Positions 44,150 through 53,676 of a DNA stretch of 64,000 nt are shown here, piece after piece (positions within the stretch are counted from its first letter, which is position 1; every line of letters begins with the position of its first letter). The notes beneath the pieces were generated by a model. That model was not told where the DNA came from. It worked only from the letters and a program-made list of their open reading frames with translations, and did no database searches. Origin of the DNA: JBAXQQ01 sp037131695 (lineage in GTDB: Bacteria > Armatimonadota > Hebobacteria > CAIYQO01); NCBI GenBank assembly GCA_964638715.1, contig CAZWZF010000008.1, positions 1 through 64,000 of the forward strand. Reading direction: 5' to 3'. The position numbers and the translations under genes are program-made.

Positions 44150-46678
44150 TTATTTACTCGCTTTTGTATCAATATTGCCGACTTTCATTATTTTGGGTTC
44201 ACCATCGGCCGGATTCCATTTTATCATATATGGCACGCCAGGCAACAAATCTATACAGTTATCTTCCAACTGCAACTCGCCATCAATATCAAGGCAGACG
44301 CCCCATGCAAAGACATCGGTATTTAAAGTTATGCTGTTTTCATTTTTCTCGATAGTAATTTTCGGTATTGCGAATTGCATATCTTTAAACCGTTCTGTCA
44401 TCATGCGATGCTGTGATACCATGGTATCACCTTCCATCAGCACTGCAACTGCAACGCATTTATCAGTGCCGATTTGTTCCATTTTATCTTTGTCGAATGA
44501 CGTCAGCATTGTAGAGGCATTCGCCTGCAATGTCACATCAATTTTTTCATCAATAATCCATTCAGAAGTTAATGTTGATACCAGACCGTATCGTAAAGTC
44601 AGTTTCATTTCAGACAATATTTCATTTACGCCAAATACCTTTATTTGACCATCTTCCTCTGCAACAACTGCGCTAACCGGCGCAAACGCGCGTTTTACCG
44701 GACAGAATGATAATTTGCGACGCAAGTAATAGTCGATAATGGTCCAGGCATGGGTGGCGGGCCAGGCATCGTTAAACATCCAAAATATCGCTGAAGCAGA
44801 TGAGTATTTCCGACGACGATAATTATTGATATATTCTGCCAATCCTTCTGCTTGCATCAATGCACTGACAAATACATAATCTTCCCAATTCATTTCCAGC
44901 GGATTTAAACCCGTCCATAACGCAACTGTCTGGTAGGCATGGCCTGGTTCACCCGCGTTAGAATCCTGAGCGGCAAAGGTATTGTCGTGATGATCCCATG
45001 ATGGCGACAAAATATATTGTTCATTCTTTGGCAGGAACTGCTTTAATGATGCCGGTGATACCGCGCCTAAAACGCCGCCTTCGTTGGGGAATCTGTCGAC
45101 ATTATTGCGATAAATATGAAAATCCGCACCACCGGGAGCACCTAATGAAACAAACCACGGGTGCTGATCGCCGCATATTTCACTTGCAGGGTCTTCATAA
45201 TCCGGCGAACTTGGTGAAGATATCCAATGCAGAGTAGACGGGTCTTCGCGTTTAATGATTACCGGAATATCGCGATGGAACAGCACATAATGCGGGTGGG
45301 CAGGAGTAGCGTTGTCATATCCCCAACCCCAGTCGCCCCACTCTATTTCGTTGCTGCCGCACCATACTACCATTGACGGGTGATGCGCCATGCTGCGGGT
45401 GGCAAAGGTCAATTCCTTATGCACTTCTTTGGCAAATTCCGGGTCCTGCATTGGGTACTGGGCGCAGGCAAATAGGAAATCGTGCCATATCATAATGCCG
45501 TTTTCATCGCAGAATTCGCACAACGCCGGATCGGCAAATATCCCGCCACCCCAAATGCGCAGCATATTAAAATTAGCGTCTTTTGCTATTTGTGCTATTT
45601 GACGATATTTTTCCGGGGTAACAGTTGAATACAGCATATCCGGCGGAACCCAGTTGCCGCCTTTGCAGAATATCAGGGTATTATTAACTTTCAGTGTACA
45701 GAATCTACCTTCTACCGGATGCTTGCTTTGATCCATTTCAACTTTGCGGACACCGGTGCGCTTTACTACACTCTGTATCTCGTTATTAGCCAACAGGCTG
45801 ACTTCGACATGGTATAGCGGCTGACTGCCATAACCCAACGGCCACCACAGTTTCGGACATTCCACATCAATAGTTATTTCTTCTCTTTCTTCTTTACCTG
45901 CCGCGATACTCACAGGCATCTTCACTTCCTGACCGGTTTCGCGAATACGGGCACGTAAACTCGCTTCTGCTGGTTTATCTTTCAAACCATGAATTGATGC
46001 GCGAATGCTGAATTTGGCAGATTTCAAGTCGTCAGTTGGAATGGCGAAAACGGTGACATCATTCATCCGCAATCCATCATTCCATTCCAATTCAACATCG
46101 CCTAAAATGCCTATATTTACTAATCGCGCCTGCCAATCCCAGCCATGCTGGCATTGCGAATGGCGGTTCCAATGCCGTTTGGTTAACTTTCCGATGTCGC
46201 CGGTGCCATAATCAGTTCCCTGTTTATCGCTATTGCTGTGCATTCCCGACTCTAACTTAACAACCAGCAAATTCTCGCCATGTTTCAATTTACCAGTCAC
46301 ATCAAATTCCGCCGGTCGATGCGCATTGCGATGAGTACCTATTAATTCGTTATTTAAAAAAACTTCCGCGTCTAATTCCAACCGGGTAAACTTCAATAAA
46401 GCGGTACCATTCAAAGATGCAGTCGATACCGAAAAATGGCGTCGATAAACCCAATACATCTCTTCAACCCAACGGGCTTTTAGTGAATTCATTCCTATAT
46501 TCACATCATCCAACATGCCAGCATCCATCAACACCTTATGAATAGGAGCAGGAACATGAGCGTCCATGGAAAAACGAGTGCCTAATTTGTCTGCCGTTAA
46601 TTGCCCAACATTCATCAACGAATCACCTTCAGCCCAACTCAGCTTCCAGGTACCGTTAAGCGACATTCTACCACGCAT
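44150..46678 (-). CDS. GH2 beta-mannosidase
   Basis: This 842-residue glycoside hydrolase family 2 protein is most like beta-mannosidases, which release mannose from N-glycan or mannan fragments. The sugar-binding and immunoglobulin-like domains (1-330) precede the TIM barrel. The acid/base Glu444 lies in WCGSNEIEW (439-447), and the candidate nucleophile Glu533 is in FPNEGG. GGNWVPPD (340-347) and RIWGGGI (374-380) are typical GH2 mannosidase signatures. No signal peptide is present. GGAGG lies 7 bases before ATG 46678. Its stop abuts the methyltransferase-like gene start, a tight operon. Confidence 0.9.
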   Translation of the reverse strand: MRGRMSLNGTWKLSWAEGDSLMNVGQLTADKLGTRFSMDAHVPAPIHKVLMDAGMLDDVNIGMNSLKARWVEEMYWVYRRHFSVSTASLNGTALLKFTRLELDAEVFLNNELIGTHRNAHRPAEFDVTGKLKHGENLLVVKLESGMHSNSDKQGTDYGTGDIGKLTKRHWNRHSQCQHGWDWQARLVNIGILGDVELEWNDGLRMNDVTVFAIPTDDLKSAKFSIRASIHGLKDKPAEASLRARIRETGQEVKMPVSIAAGKEEREEITIDVECPKLWWPLGYGSQPLYHVEVSLLANNEIQSVVKRTGVRKVEMDQSKHPVEGRFCTLKVNNTLIFCKGGNWVPPDMLYSTVTPEKYRQIAQIAKDANFNMLRIWGGGIFADPALCEFCDENGIMIWHDFLFACAQYPMQDPEFAKEVHKELTFATRSMAHHPSMVVWCGSNEIEWGDWGWGYDNATPAHPHYVLFHRDIPVIIKREDPSTLHWISSPSSPDYEDPASEICGDQHPWFVSLGAPGGADFHIYRNNVDRFPNEGGVLGAVSPASLKQFLPKNEQYILSPSWDHHDNTFAAQDSNAGEPGHAYQTVALWTGLNPLEMNWEDYVFVSALMQAEGLAEYINNYRRRKYSSASAIFWMFNDAWPATHAWTIIDYYLRRKLSFCPVKRAFAPVSAVVAEEDGQIKVFGVNEILSEMKLTLRYGLVSTLTSEWIIDEKIDVTLQANASTMLTSFDKDKMEQIGTDKCVAVAVLMEGDTMVSQHRMMTERFKDMQFAIPKITIEKNENSITLNTDVFAWGVCLDIDGELQLEDNCIDLLPGVPYMIKWNPADGEPKIMKVGNIDTKASK

Positions 46679-46734
46679 AATTATGCCTCCAAAATATTTA
46701 TTGCCTTAAATTTTACGATTAAAAAAATTAACAT

Positions 46735-46800
46735 GGATGGGCAGGATAGGCAGGATAATATTAATCATGACAATCATGTTAATCATGTCAAAAAAAAATA
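46735..46800. repeat. GGCAGGATAGGCAGGATA / AATCATGACAATCATG repetitive stretch
   Basis: Direct short repeats GGGCAGGATAGGCAGGATA and AATCATGACAATCATGTTAATCATG fill the gap between the PKD-protein stop and the mannosidase start. A related phrase (ACAGGATTAACAGGATT) occurs at 26529-26551. Confidence 0.55.
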
Positions 46801-46804
46801 TTTT

Positions 46805-47686
46805 CTACTGCGCAACCGCTTCGCTGACATTTATCTGAATATTGCGGGTGACAGCGGTTTTACCGCCATTTTTGTCTAATACCGTGCAGGACACTATATA
46901 TTGACCTGGTTTGGCAAAGACGTGTGTAGTGTGATCGCCAAGTGCGTCTTTGTTGTTTCCATTTGCACTGTCAAAGTTCCAACTGACATCAGTAAATGCC
47001 AGACCGGCTTCGATATCGGCGAAAAATGAAACGCGCTTGCCAACAGTAACCGATGTTGCCGGGAAAGTGCGCAGCTTTAATGATATCTGTTTGTTATCCC
47101 GTATAAATGCCAGCCTGCCCAATAAAAAATCATTCTCGTTTTCCGCGGTAAAGATTAATCGGGTTATTTTGCCTGTTAATTTCTGATCGTTCAATAATAG
47201 TGCCATCGGGATATCAACCCGCGCCCAACGGTCATCAATCAACCCGCGAGAAATCAACAGTTCTTCCGGCACTGTTAACTGCACGTTACTGTCGGTAGTT
47301 ATTATCGTAATGCGAAGATTTTTCACAGTTGGCAATAACAGCGGTTTGCCATCTGCCCCTAATGGTTCAATAGGCCCAATCGAACTGCGCATATACATTT
47401 CCATATAAACATTGCTGGTTTGGGCGATAGGCTGAGAATCAATGCCATCCTTGATATCTATCCTGGTTCCGGCATATTTTCCTTGAATTGAAACTTTGAA
47501 GCCAGATAAATTGCCGCCGGTATTAATAATCTGCCCGGGTTTAACCCCGGAACGACCGGAAACACCCCACCCGCTCACGTTAATCCCCACCGGCAGCGCA
47601 GGCTGTCCGTTATATATAACCGACACGTCATCGGCAAAAGATATTGAAACAAATGACCAGACCAGAAAAAACAAAATCTTTTTCAT
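46805..47686 (-). CDS. Exported PKD-domain protein
   Basis: A signal peptide (1-18, MKKILFFLVWSFVSISFA) leads into a beta-rich region of about 190 residues with no named family, then a PKD domain (about 205-285) with VSWNFDSANGN, HVFAKPGQYIVSCTVLD and a final strand. PKD domains are typical of surface proteins that bind carbohydrates or help polysaccharide degradation. A role in polysaccharide binding is inferred from location only. It precedes tRNA-Ala on the opposite strand. Confidence 0.75.
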   Translation of the reverse strand: MKKILFFLVWSFVSISFADDVSVIYNGQPALPVGINVSGWGVSGRSGVKPGQIINTGGNLSGFKVSIQGKYAGTRIDIKDGIDSQPIAQTSNVYMEMYMRSSIGPIEPLGADGKPLLLPTVKNLRITIITTDSNVQLTVPEELLISRGLIDDRWARVDIPMALLLNDQKLTGKITRLIFTAENENDFLLGRLAFIRDNKQISLKLRTFPATSVTVGKRVSFFADIEAGLAFTDVSWNFDSANGNNKDALGDHTTHVFAKPGQYIVSCTVLDKNGGKTAVTRNIQINVSEAVAQ

Positions 47687-47814
47687 AAAATCTCCAAAAA
47701 TAGCTCCCCATCATCACCGCACATATTTTACATCTTTAAGGTGATTTTACCAATGTTAATAGATATAATATGAAGATATTTTTTATAAATATTACATGTT
47801 GGGGCAAACAATAA

Positions 47815-47843
47815 TTGACACGCATAATGCCTCTTGCTATACT
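47815..47843 (+). promoter_or_regulatory. tRNA-Ala promoter
   Basis: TTGACA (47815-47820), a 17-base spacer and TATACT (47838-47843), with TG two bases upstream of the -10, lie just before the tRNA. The 47687-47814 gap shows nothing else. Confidence 0.85.
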
Positions 47844-47856
47844 TCTACCTGCCTGT

Positions 47857-47930
47857 GGGGCCATAGTTAAGGGGGATAACAGTTCCTTCGCATGGAACAG
47901 TCGGCGGTTCGATTCCGCCTGGCTCCACCA
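47857..47930 (+). tRNA. tRNA-Ala (anticodon CGC)
   Basis: A 74-nt cloverleaf: acceptor GGGGCCA/TGGCTCC including the alanine identity pair G3:U70, D stem GTTA/TAAC, anticodon stem GTTCC/GGAAC with loop TTCGCAT (anticodon CGC, 47889-47891), and T arm GGCGG-TTCGATT-CCGCC. The discriminator is A and CCA is encoded. It reads GCG codons. Confidence 0.96.
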
Positions 47931-48051
47931 CTTGTTGTCACCATCGCAATCTTTAGATTCACGGTGACTTCTTCGTTTGTAATTATTACAGAATCAACCA
48001 ACTCATCTATCACATATTTTTTATTTTCATCAGTCCACTTACATGTAATGA

Positions 48052-51000
48052 TTACTTATCAGAATAAATTATTACAGGTTCTTTACATCTGACATAAGTT
48101 GCAACAGCGCCTTTATCTCCTACAGGTACAACAACAATGCCTTCATCAGTGCTATATAGCAACCATTCATTTATTTTTTCAGCAGAAATAGCTTTTAAAT
48201 CTTTATTGCCGTTGCCTGTCATCACTTTTACCTTTCCAGTTACACTTCCTATTTGCATTAAATCTTGACAAGATACTGTTACTCCGCCATCAATTGCGCC
48301 ACAATTTTCAAGCGGTTTGGTGCCAAGGATTGATATGCCATTTTCAGCAAATATGTACTTACCTTTATACTTTTCCGCGACTATTGCCGCGCTTCTTCCT
48401 TTTGTCATTACTGGGTTTGGTTCACCAGTCAAAAAATCAACCCCTTTTAATGTCAATGGTTCCACATCGCTGCCTGTTGCCACTACAGCTGTGATACCAT
48501 TGACTTTCATGATTTTCAAACCTGGTGTGCCATCAAATGGTATTCCAATTTTTTCTTGAATTAACAGTGCATTAATTTTATCCCGACTGTCATTATTCGG
48601 AGATAAATCAAATATTACACCCCCCTGATAACCGTCGCCTTTCCAATATACTAATGTCGCTTCATCTGGTGTGCCAACTAATGCACGTGCTGTACCTGAA
48701 ATTTTATAGCTTTTTCCATTGCTGATAACATCTTTTTCCCATGGCCAATGATTTTGCAATGTATTATTCATATCATCAGGTGTATTTGCTTTATTAGTTA
48801 TATCAATTGACATTACTCCACGAATATATAGCACACGCGGCTTTTCTTTTATCCAATCAGTAAGAGTAGCTATTGTTGGATCGCGTAAAGGTGCTGCATC
48901 CATTCCAACAACACCAATTAAACTGTATTTAGACATATCAATGGCAGTAATATTGTTTATTTGATATTGGATATCATAACTGTTGCACCAGTCTACCTGC
49001 CGTATCCTGCGATTTGGGGTCACCCACAGAAATGGTGTTTTCATATTGGGACGCGGCAAATCTGAGAGTATGCGAGTGATATTATAAAGGTTTTGCTGTT
49101 CAAACATAAAACTGTTGCGAAGAGATTTTTTCTCGTTATCAACACGTGTTTTGATTGCTGCAATATCTATTTCTGGTTTTTCCGGCTTATTCTCCGGGTC
49201 ATCATCTTCAGGTTTAATGACAGAAGCAGCTTTTTTATAAATATCAAACACACCGGAAAAAACCGTTTCAATTCCCGCATCGAGTACCGGTGTTCCAATA
49301 TCTTCCATCCAAACATATTTCCCATAAGCATCAAATCCGCCTTTGCTGGTAGGCGGTTCAAACAAATACGCCTCAAAAAAACCATTTTGTGCGCCTGCCA
49401 TCCATGCACATACAGAATCTGCATACCCCAGACAATTTCTGCGCAGTATCGGTTTTTCCGGCAATTTTAGTTTGTAGTTCAACTGGCGAAGCCCGTTGTA
49501 TTCTCCATCTCCCATACTTAGCCATATTAACGGTCGATCTGGCCATACAGTATTGTAACGGCGAATCATGGCATAGCGTTCATTATTTGATGTTTCATAA
49601 TAATAGGCACCGGCGAAATCAAACTTCCATTCTTTTTCCTGCGGTTTCAAAACATCCTGATCTGTCATGAATGTGCCAACCTTAAACCCGGGACGCAGCT
49701 TACCAAAATAAAGATGTACAAAGTTATAAAGTTCATTAAATCCATCAATCGCTACTTGCTGTTCCCAATATTCCCATGCTTTTTGTTCGGCAGGTGATAA
49801 TTTTGTCCGGTCGCCATTAATGGTACGCGGGTCTATTTTTGCTACCATACAAAACGCGCGCCATCCCAGTCGCCAGGTGTTTTCATTGTTTCGTCCGGCA
49901 TACATGGTTTCCTCGCCAATTACTACGCCATCTATCCATTTCCAATCTTTCAAACCATCACGAAGTGTTTGCCAGCTTAAATCTTCCCATGCAGGTTCAA
50001 GCAATACCTGACTTGGATTAGGAGCTGTTTTTACCCGATAATAAAAAACCTTGCCATTTTCGGATGCTTTTTTTGCGGCATCATCAATATTTTCAGCAGA
50101 AAGACAATAATAAAATTGAAATGGTGATTCCACAACTCCACTTGCGCTGCCAGTCATTCCGGCATAGGTACATTGTGGATCCATTTTATTAGCAGTTTTT
50201 TGCGTTGCCTGAACTTCTTTTCCTTCAGCAATAGCAATAGCATCCGCAAGATACAATTTACCCACTGGATCAGTTTCATCATTTAACGCTTTACGTAATG
50301 CATCAGCACCAATTAGTTTTGCTACCATTGGCGCAAATGTGCAGGCACGGAATCTGACCCAGTAATACGGATCAGTTAATGCCTCTTTTACGATTGATGC
50401 TGCTTTTTCCGGCGCGCGTTTAAGTAAAATCTCCATTGCTTGCGAGCGAATATGAGATTTCGCATTAGATACTGCAATTTCTGATAGAACATCCGTTACC
50501 CAGAGAGCAGTATTCTTTGCCAGTGAATCAACTATTTGTCTGCGTATATAAGTTGATTCAATATTCAATAAAAACAAAATCCTTTCTTTTTCAGTTGCCG
50601 GCATGAATTGTTCTGCCTGTTGGCGCGCCATTTCTGCTATAGGTTCGTAAGGATTATTTGCAAATTTAACTAATGTTGGCTTGGCGTCATTATTCATCAA
50701 CTCAATATGCTTTAATGCTTCCATGACTATTAAAGGATTACTCTCAGTGAATAAACTCTTCATCATCGATAAATCAACAGCTTTTAATTGCATTAACGAT
50801 TTCATTGCGCCAATCTTTACTGTAGAGTCATAATTATTAAGAAAAGATTGTAAAGTTGGAATATCTTTCTCATTACCTAACTGAATAATAACGCGCATTG
50901 CTGTTGTATTGTTTTGATTTTGTTTCAATATTTCACGAGCCTGAATTATAAGCTGTGTTTTTATTTCTGTGGTTATATCTTTACTTACCCCATTATTCCA

Positions 51001-52149
51001 AAGAGCCGCCAATGCTTCAAATGAAACAGCGGTATCATCATCATTTACCAATGAGCGTAAGGTATCCTTTGCTGTTACTGATTCACCATATTGCCCAAGT
51101 GCGTATGCCGCAGCAACTCGCGCGGCAATATCATCATGTTTGGCAATACGCTGTATCCAGGGTAGACCTTTAATTGAATGCAAATTCCCGAGTGCGCGTA
51201 CTGCGCCAATGCATTGTTCAATAGTTCCAGGCGGTTTTAACAATCCCGTTAGTGAATTATCATTCCCCGGTGTCTGGTCACCCACATCATCTGCTGTTTC
51301 TCTGGCATCAAGCTGTTTCACAAAAGCTATAAGATCATCTTCAATCTTTGCTTTCTCAAGTATATTGATACGAAGGAAATCCATTGCCAGGGGTTCGTTA
51401 TCTGTGCCTAAAGCCTGTATCATTGCTGCTCGCGCCTTCGTTAATTGCAGGCTGATATTATCAGTTTTTCTTTTGTCTGTTGTCAGTTGAATGCCGGCTT
51501 CCAGCAATGAACGAATCAGGACAGGATTCCCTTTCATACTTTCTAAATACGGACTAAGTATTTTAAATTGCGCTTCTCCATTACTGTTAACCCAATCTCC
51601 ACGCACTCGACGTGCTAAATATGCAGCTTCAAAAGCATCATCACTAATCGCTGCCAAAGGCATAAGTCGTGCTGCTGTTTCAGTATTAAGTTTAAATTCC
51701 TTAGCAATAAATGGCGCAATTGCTATTGCCAATGATTTCATAGTGGTATTTTTCTTGATTGGCACAGTAATATCACGTTTACCAGTATACGAATAAATGG
51801 TGCATATAAATGTTTTCTCGTCTGATGTGAAGTCAATAAAATCATCAACTGGTAAAAACGAAGTGAAGGATGCAAAGAACGTTTCTGGTTGTGTTTTGCG
51901 TTTGCTGCCCCTAACCTCGCCCAAAACGGCCGATGTCCATCCCTCATCAGCTACCTGAATGTCAGCAACATTCTCAAACGCATCACGCAAATGTAATGAT
52001 AGCACAGTCTGAATTCGCATATCATCATCAGGTCGCTTAATAGTCCACTGTGCAGGAGGGAATGCGACTTTAATCACTGCTGCTTGCGTTAATGTAAGGC
52101 ATAGCAGGAGAGTGGCAAATATTATGATTAAATTATAATTACGAAACAT
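48052..52149 (-). CDS. Large exported HEAT-repeat protein of unknown function
   Basis: The 1365-residue protein begins with a signal peptide (1-23, ending LTQAA). Residues about 30-140 form a small beta-rich domain. About 300-650 carry a series of HEAT-like helical repeats (for example AAYALGQYGESVTAKDTL, AMKSLMQLKAVDLSMM, VRFRACTFAPMVAKL). The C-terminal half (about 670-1365) is alpha/beta with Trp/Tyr-rich segments such as IDGVVIGEETMYAGRNN, GDGEYNGLRQLNYK, and LRRNCLGYADSVCAWMAG, recalling glycoside-hydrolase TIM barrels without a clear catalytic motif. I do not recognise the family. It has its own upstream operator (52266-52277), shared with sulfatase and esterase operons. Confidence 0.8.
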   Translation of the reverse strand: MFRNYNLIIIFATLLLCLTLTQAAVIKVAFPPAQWTIKRPDDDMRIQTVLSLHLRDAFENVADIQVADEGWTSAVLGEVRGSKRKTQPETFFASFTSFLPVDDFIDFTSDEKTFICTIYSYTGKRDITVPIKKNTTMKSLAIAIAPFIAKEFKLNTETAARLMPLAAISDDAFEAAYLARRVRGDWVNSNGEAQFKILSPYLESMKGNPVLIRSLLEAGIQLTTDKRKTDNISLQLTKARAAMIQALGTDNEPLAMDFLRINILEKAKIEDDLIAFVKQLDARETADDVGDQTPGNDNSLTGLLKPPGTIEQCIGAVRALGNLHSIKGLPWIQRIAKHDDIAARVAAAYALGQYGESVTAKDTLRSLVNDDDTAVSFEALAALWNNGVSKDITTEIKTQLIIQAREILKQNQNNTTAMRVIIQLGNEKDIPTLQSFLNNYDSTVKIGAMKSLMQLKAVDLSMMKSLFTESNPLIVMEALKHIELMNNDAKPTLVKFANNPYEPIAEMARQQAEQFMPATEKERILFLLNIESTYIRRQIVDSLAKNTALWVTDVLSEIAVSNAKSHIRSQAMEILLKRAPEKAASIVKEALTDPYYWVRFRACTFAPMVAKLIGADALRKALNDETDPVGKLYLADAIAIAEGKEVQATQKTANKMDPQCTYAGMTGSASGVVESPFQFYYCLSAENIDDAAKKASENGKVFYYRVKTAPNPSQVLLEPAWEDLSWQTLRDGLKDWKWIDGVVIGEETMYAGRNNENTWRLGWRAFCMVAKIDPRTINGDRTKLSPAEQKAWEYWEQQVAIDGFNELYNFVHLYFGKLRPGFKVGTFMTDQDVLKPQEKEWKFDFAGAYYYETSNNERYAMIRRYNTVWPDRPLIWLSMGDGEYNGLRQLNYKLKLPEKPILRRNCLGYADSVCAWMAGAQNGFFEAYLFEPPTSKGGFDAYGKYVWMEDIGTPVLDAGIETVFSGVFDIYKKAASVIKPEDDDPENKPEKPEIDIAAIKTRVDNEKKSLRNSFMFEQQNLYNITRILSDLPRPNMKTPFLWVTPNRRIRQVDWCNSYDIQYQINNITAIDMSKYSLIGVVGMDAAPLRDPTIATLTDWIKEKPRVLYIRGVMSIDITNKANTPDDMNNTLQNHWPWEKDVISNGKSYKISGTARALVGTPDEATLVYWKGDGYQGGVIFDLSPNNDSRDKINALLIQEKIGIPFDGTPGLKIMKVNGITAVVATGSDVEPLTLKGVDFLTGEPNPVMTKGRSAAIVAEKYKGKYIFAENGISILGTKPLENCGAIDGGVTVSCQDLMQIGSVTGKVKVMTGNGNKDLKAISAEKINEWLLYSTDEGIVVVPVGDKGAVATYVRCKEPVIIYSDK

Positions 52150-52265
52150 AATTCACTCCTTTATTAAGACACATGGCTGTGAGAAGTGTTGTTAAATAAT
52201 CAGTTATCGAATATTCAATCGCTTAAAAAAACTGATAAAAATAACTTTACTTTAACGGAATATTT

Positions 52266-52277
52266 GTTAACGTTAAC
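52266..52277. promoter_or_regulatory. LacI-type operator upstream of the HEAT-repeat gene
   Basis: The perfect palindrome GTTAACGTTAAC is centred at 52271.5, about 120 bases upstream of the 52149 start. The flanking bases 52290-52310 (CTGTTTTAAGCAAATAG) resemble the promoters beside the related sites at 56848 and 59658. The gap 52150-52345 holds no gene. Confidence 0.75.
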
Positions 52278-52345
52278 TATGGTAATAGTTTAGCACTGTT
52301 TTAAGCAAATAGTAAAGAATTAAATCAACTGTTGTATTATTTATT

Positions 52346-53641
52346 CTAAATATTTCGCAAAATATCAAATACCGGTTCTACGTCACGCGCTTTCATAAGA
52401 TGGCTTACAATAATCGAAGGATTCATTTCTCGCGGTGTTACATTATTTTTTAGACTAAGTGCGGCGGTGGCACCAGCAGCCTGACCAGTGGACATACAAG
52501 TTTGCTGAATGCGAAGACTGCCTTGCGCAAGATATCCGGCGGAAATACATCGCCCCGCCACCAGTAGATTATCTATGCCGGACGCAACCAGGCAGCCGTA
52601 TGGAATGTCAAAATAATCACCGGCAGCAATTTTTTTATTATGCGCGATATTAGCTTCGCTTTTACTGTGAAACCATCGTTCCGGCAGGGGATATTCATCG
52701 TCTGGAGGATGAATATCAAACTCCCATGATGATCGTGCAATGCCAGTAGGTGATTTGCGCAGATTCCAGGCCTCATCATCAGTTATGCGATCAATTCCAT
52801 GTACAATACGCGATATTCGAACTCCAAGTTCAGCCGCTGATTCAACCAAGTAATGACCATCAGTAAATGAATCCGACTGAAGCCATATCTCCTGTTGCAT
52901 ATCGCGAATAGCATTTGATACCGCAAAAGGATCCAAGGGGTCAACAAACTTTCTGTCCGTGCGTCCCAGTCGTTCCGGCAATTTCGCCAGCGTTCCCGGA
53001 GCGCCTGGTACCGGTCCTTCAGCAGTACCAACAGCAGCGTAACCACCCCAACGCCGAACTAAAGATACCGCCTGTGGCCATGGTTTACCGACAACACCTC
53101 GATCCCAGAGAACCCCGGCATCATGACAAACAACAGCATCGCCGGTGGCATCAACCACACGTTTTGCCCGAACAATTTGCAATCCCGCCCGAGTATGTAC
53201 TGCCACTCCAGTTATAACCCCATCCTCAACACACGATCCGCAAAAATGAGCCATTAATAGAATATCCGCGCCGGATTCACTTACCAACTCATTCCAAACC
53301 CGCTTTACTCCCTCTGGTGACACCGATGAACGCAGCCATTCGCGACCGGGATACATTGCAACCTGTGAACGAATAAGTGGAGCAATTGATTCGTATTTTA
53401 ACAATCGAGATGCCCATTCATGCCATATCCCCTGAAAATCCATTCCATTAGTACTTAGAATTACTGCAACCAGTTGCGCTACCGTTGCCCCGCCCAAATA
53501 TCCATATTTTTCAATTAGAAGTGTATTTACCCCGCAACGTGCAGACTCAATTGCCGCAGCACATCCCGCCGGACCACCGCCGCAGACAACAACATCATAT
53601 TCAGCCAACACTGGAATCGAGTTATTGATTATGTAATTCAT
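52346..53641 (-). CDS. FAD-dependent oxidoreductase (FAD_oxidored) 2
   Basis: A flavoprotein of the FAD_oxidored (PF12831-like) family. The dinucleotide-binding motif VVVCGGGPAGCAAAIESAR lies near residues 17-35, followed by LIEKYGYLGG and a late FAD motif in LVAGRCISAG (about 380-395). Family members occur in polysaccharide loci and are thought to oxidise sugars or related compounds. ATG 53641 with GGGG upstream is preferred over the longer frame. It lies 35 bases downstream of the first FAD oxidoreductase and is the last gene of that operon. The substrate is unknown. Confidence 0.85.
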   Translation of the reverse strand: MNYIINNSIPVLAEYDVVVCGGGPAGCAAAIESARCGVNTLLIEKYGYLGGATVAQLVAVILSTNGMDFQGIWHEWASRLLKYESIAPLIRSQVAMYPGREWLRSSVSPEGVKRVWNELVSESGADILLMAHFCGSCVEDGVITGVAVHTRAGLQIVRAKRVVDATGDAVVCHDAGVLWDRGVVGKPWPQAVSLVRRWGGYAAVGTAEGPVPGAPGTLAKLPERLGRTDRKFVDPLDPFAVSNAIRDMQQEIWLQSDSFTDGHYLVESAAELGVRISRIVHGIDRITDDEAWNLRKSPTGIARSSWEFDIHPPDDEYPLPERWFHSKSEANIAHNKKIAAGDYFDIPYGCLVASGIDNLLVAGRCISAGYLAQGSLRIQQTCMSTGQAAGATAALSLKNNVTPREMNPSIIVSHLMKARDVEPVFDILRNI

Positions 53642-53676
53642 ATACATCCCCATTTAATTACAGAACAACATAAAAA

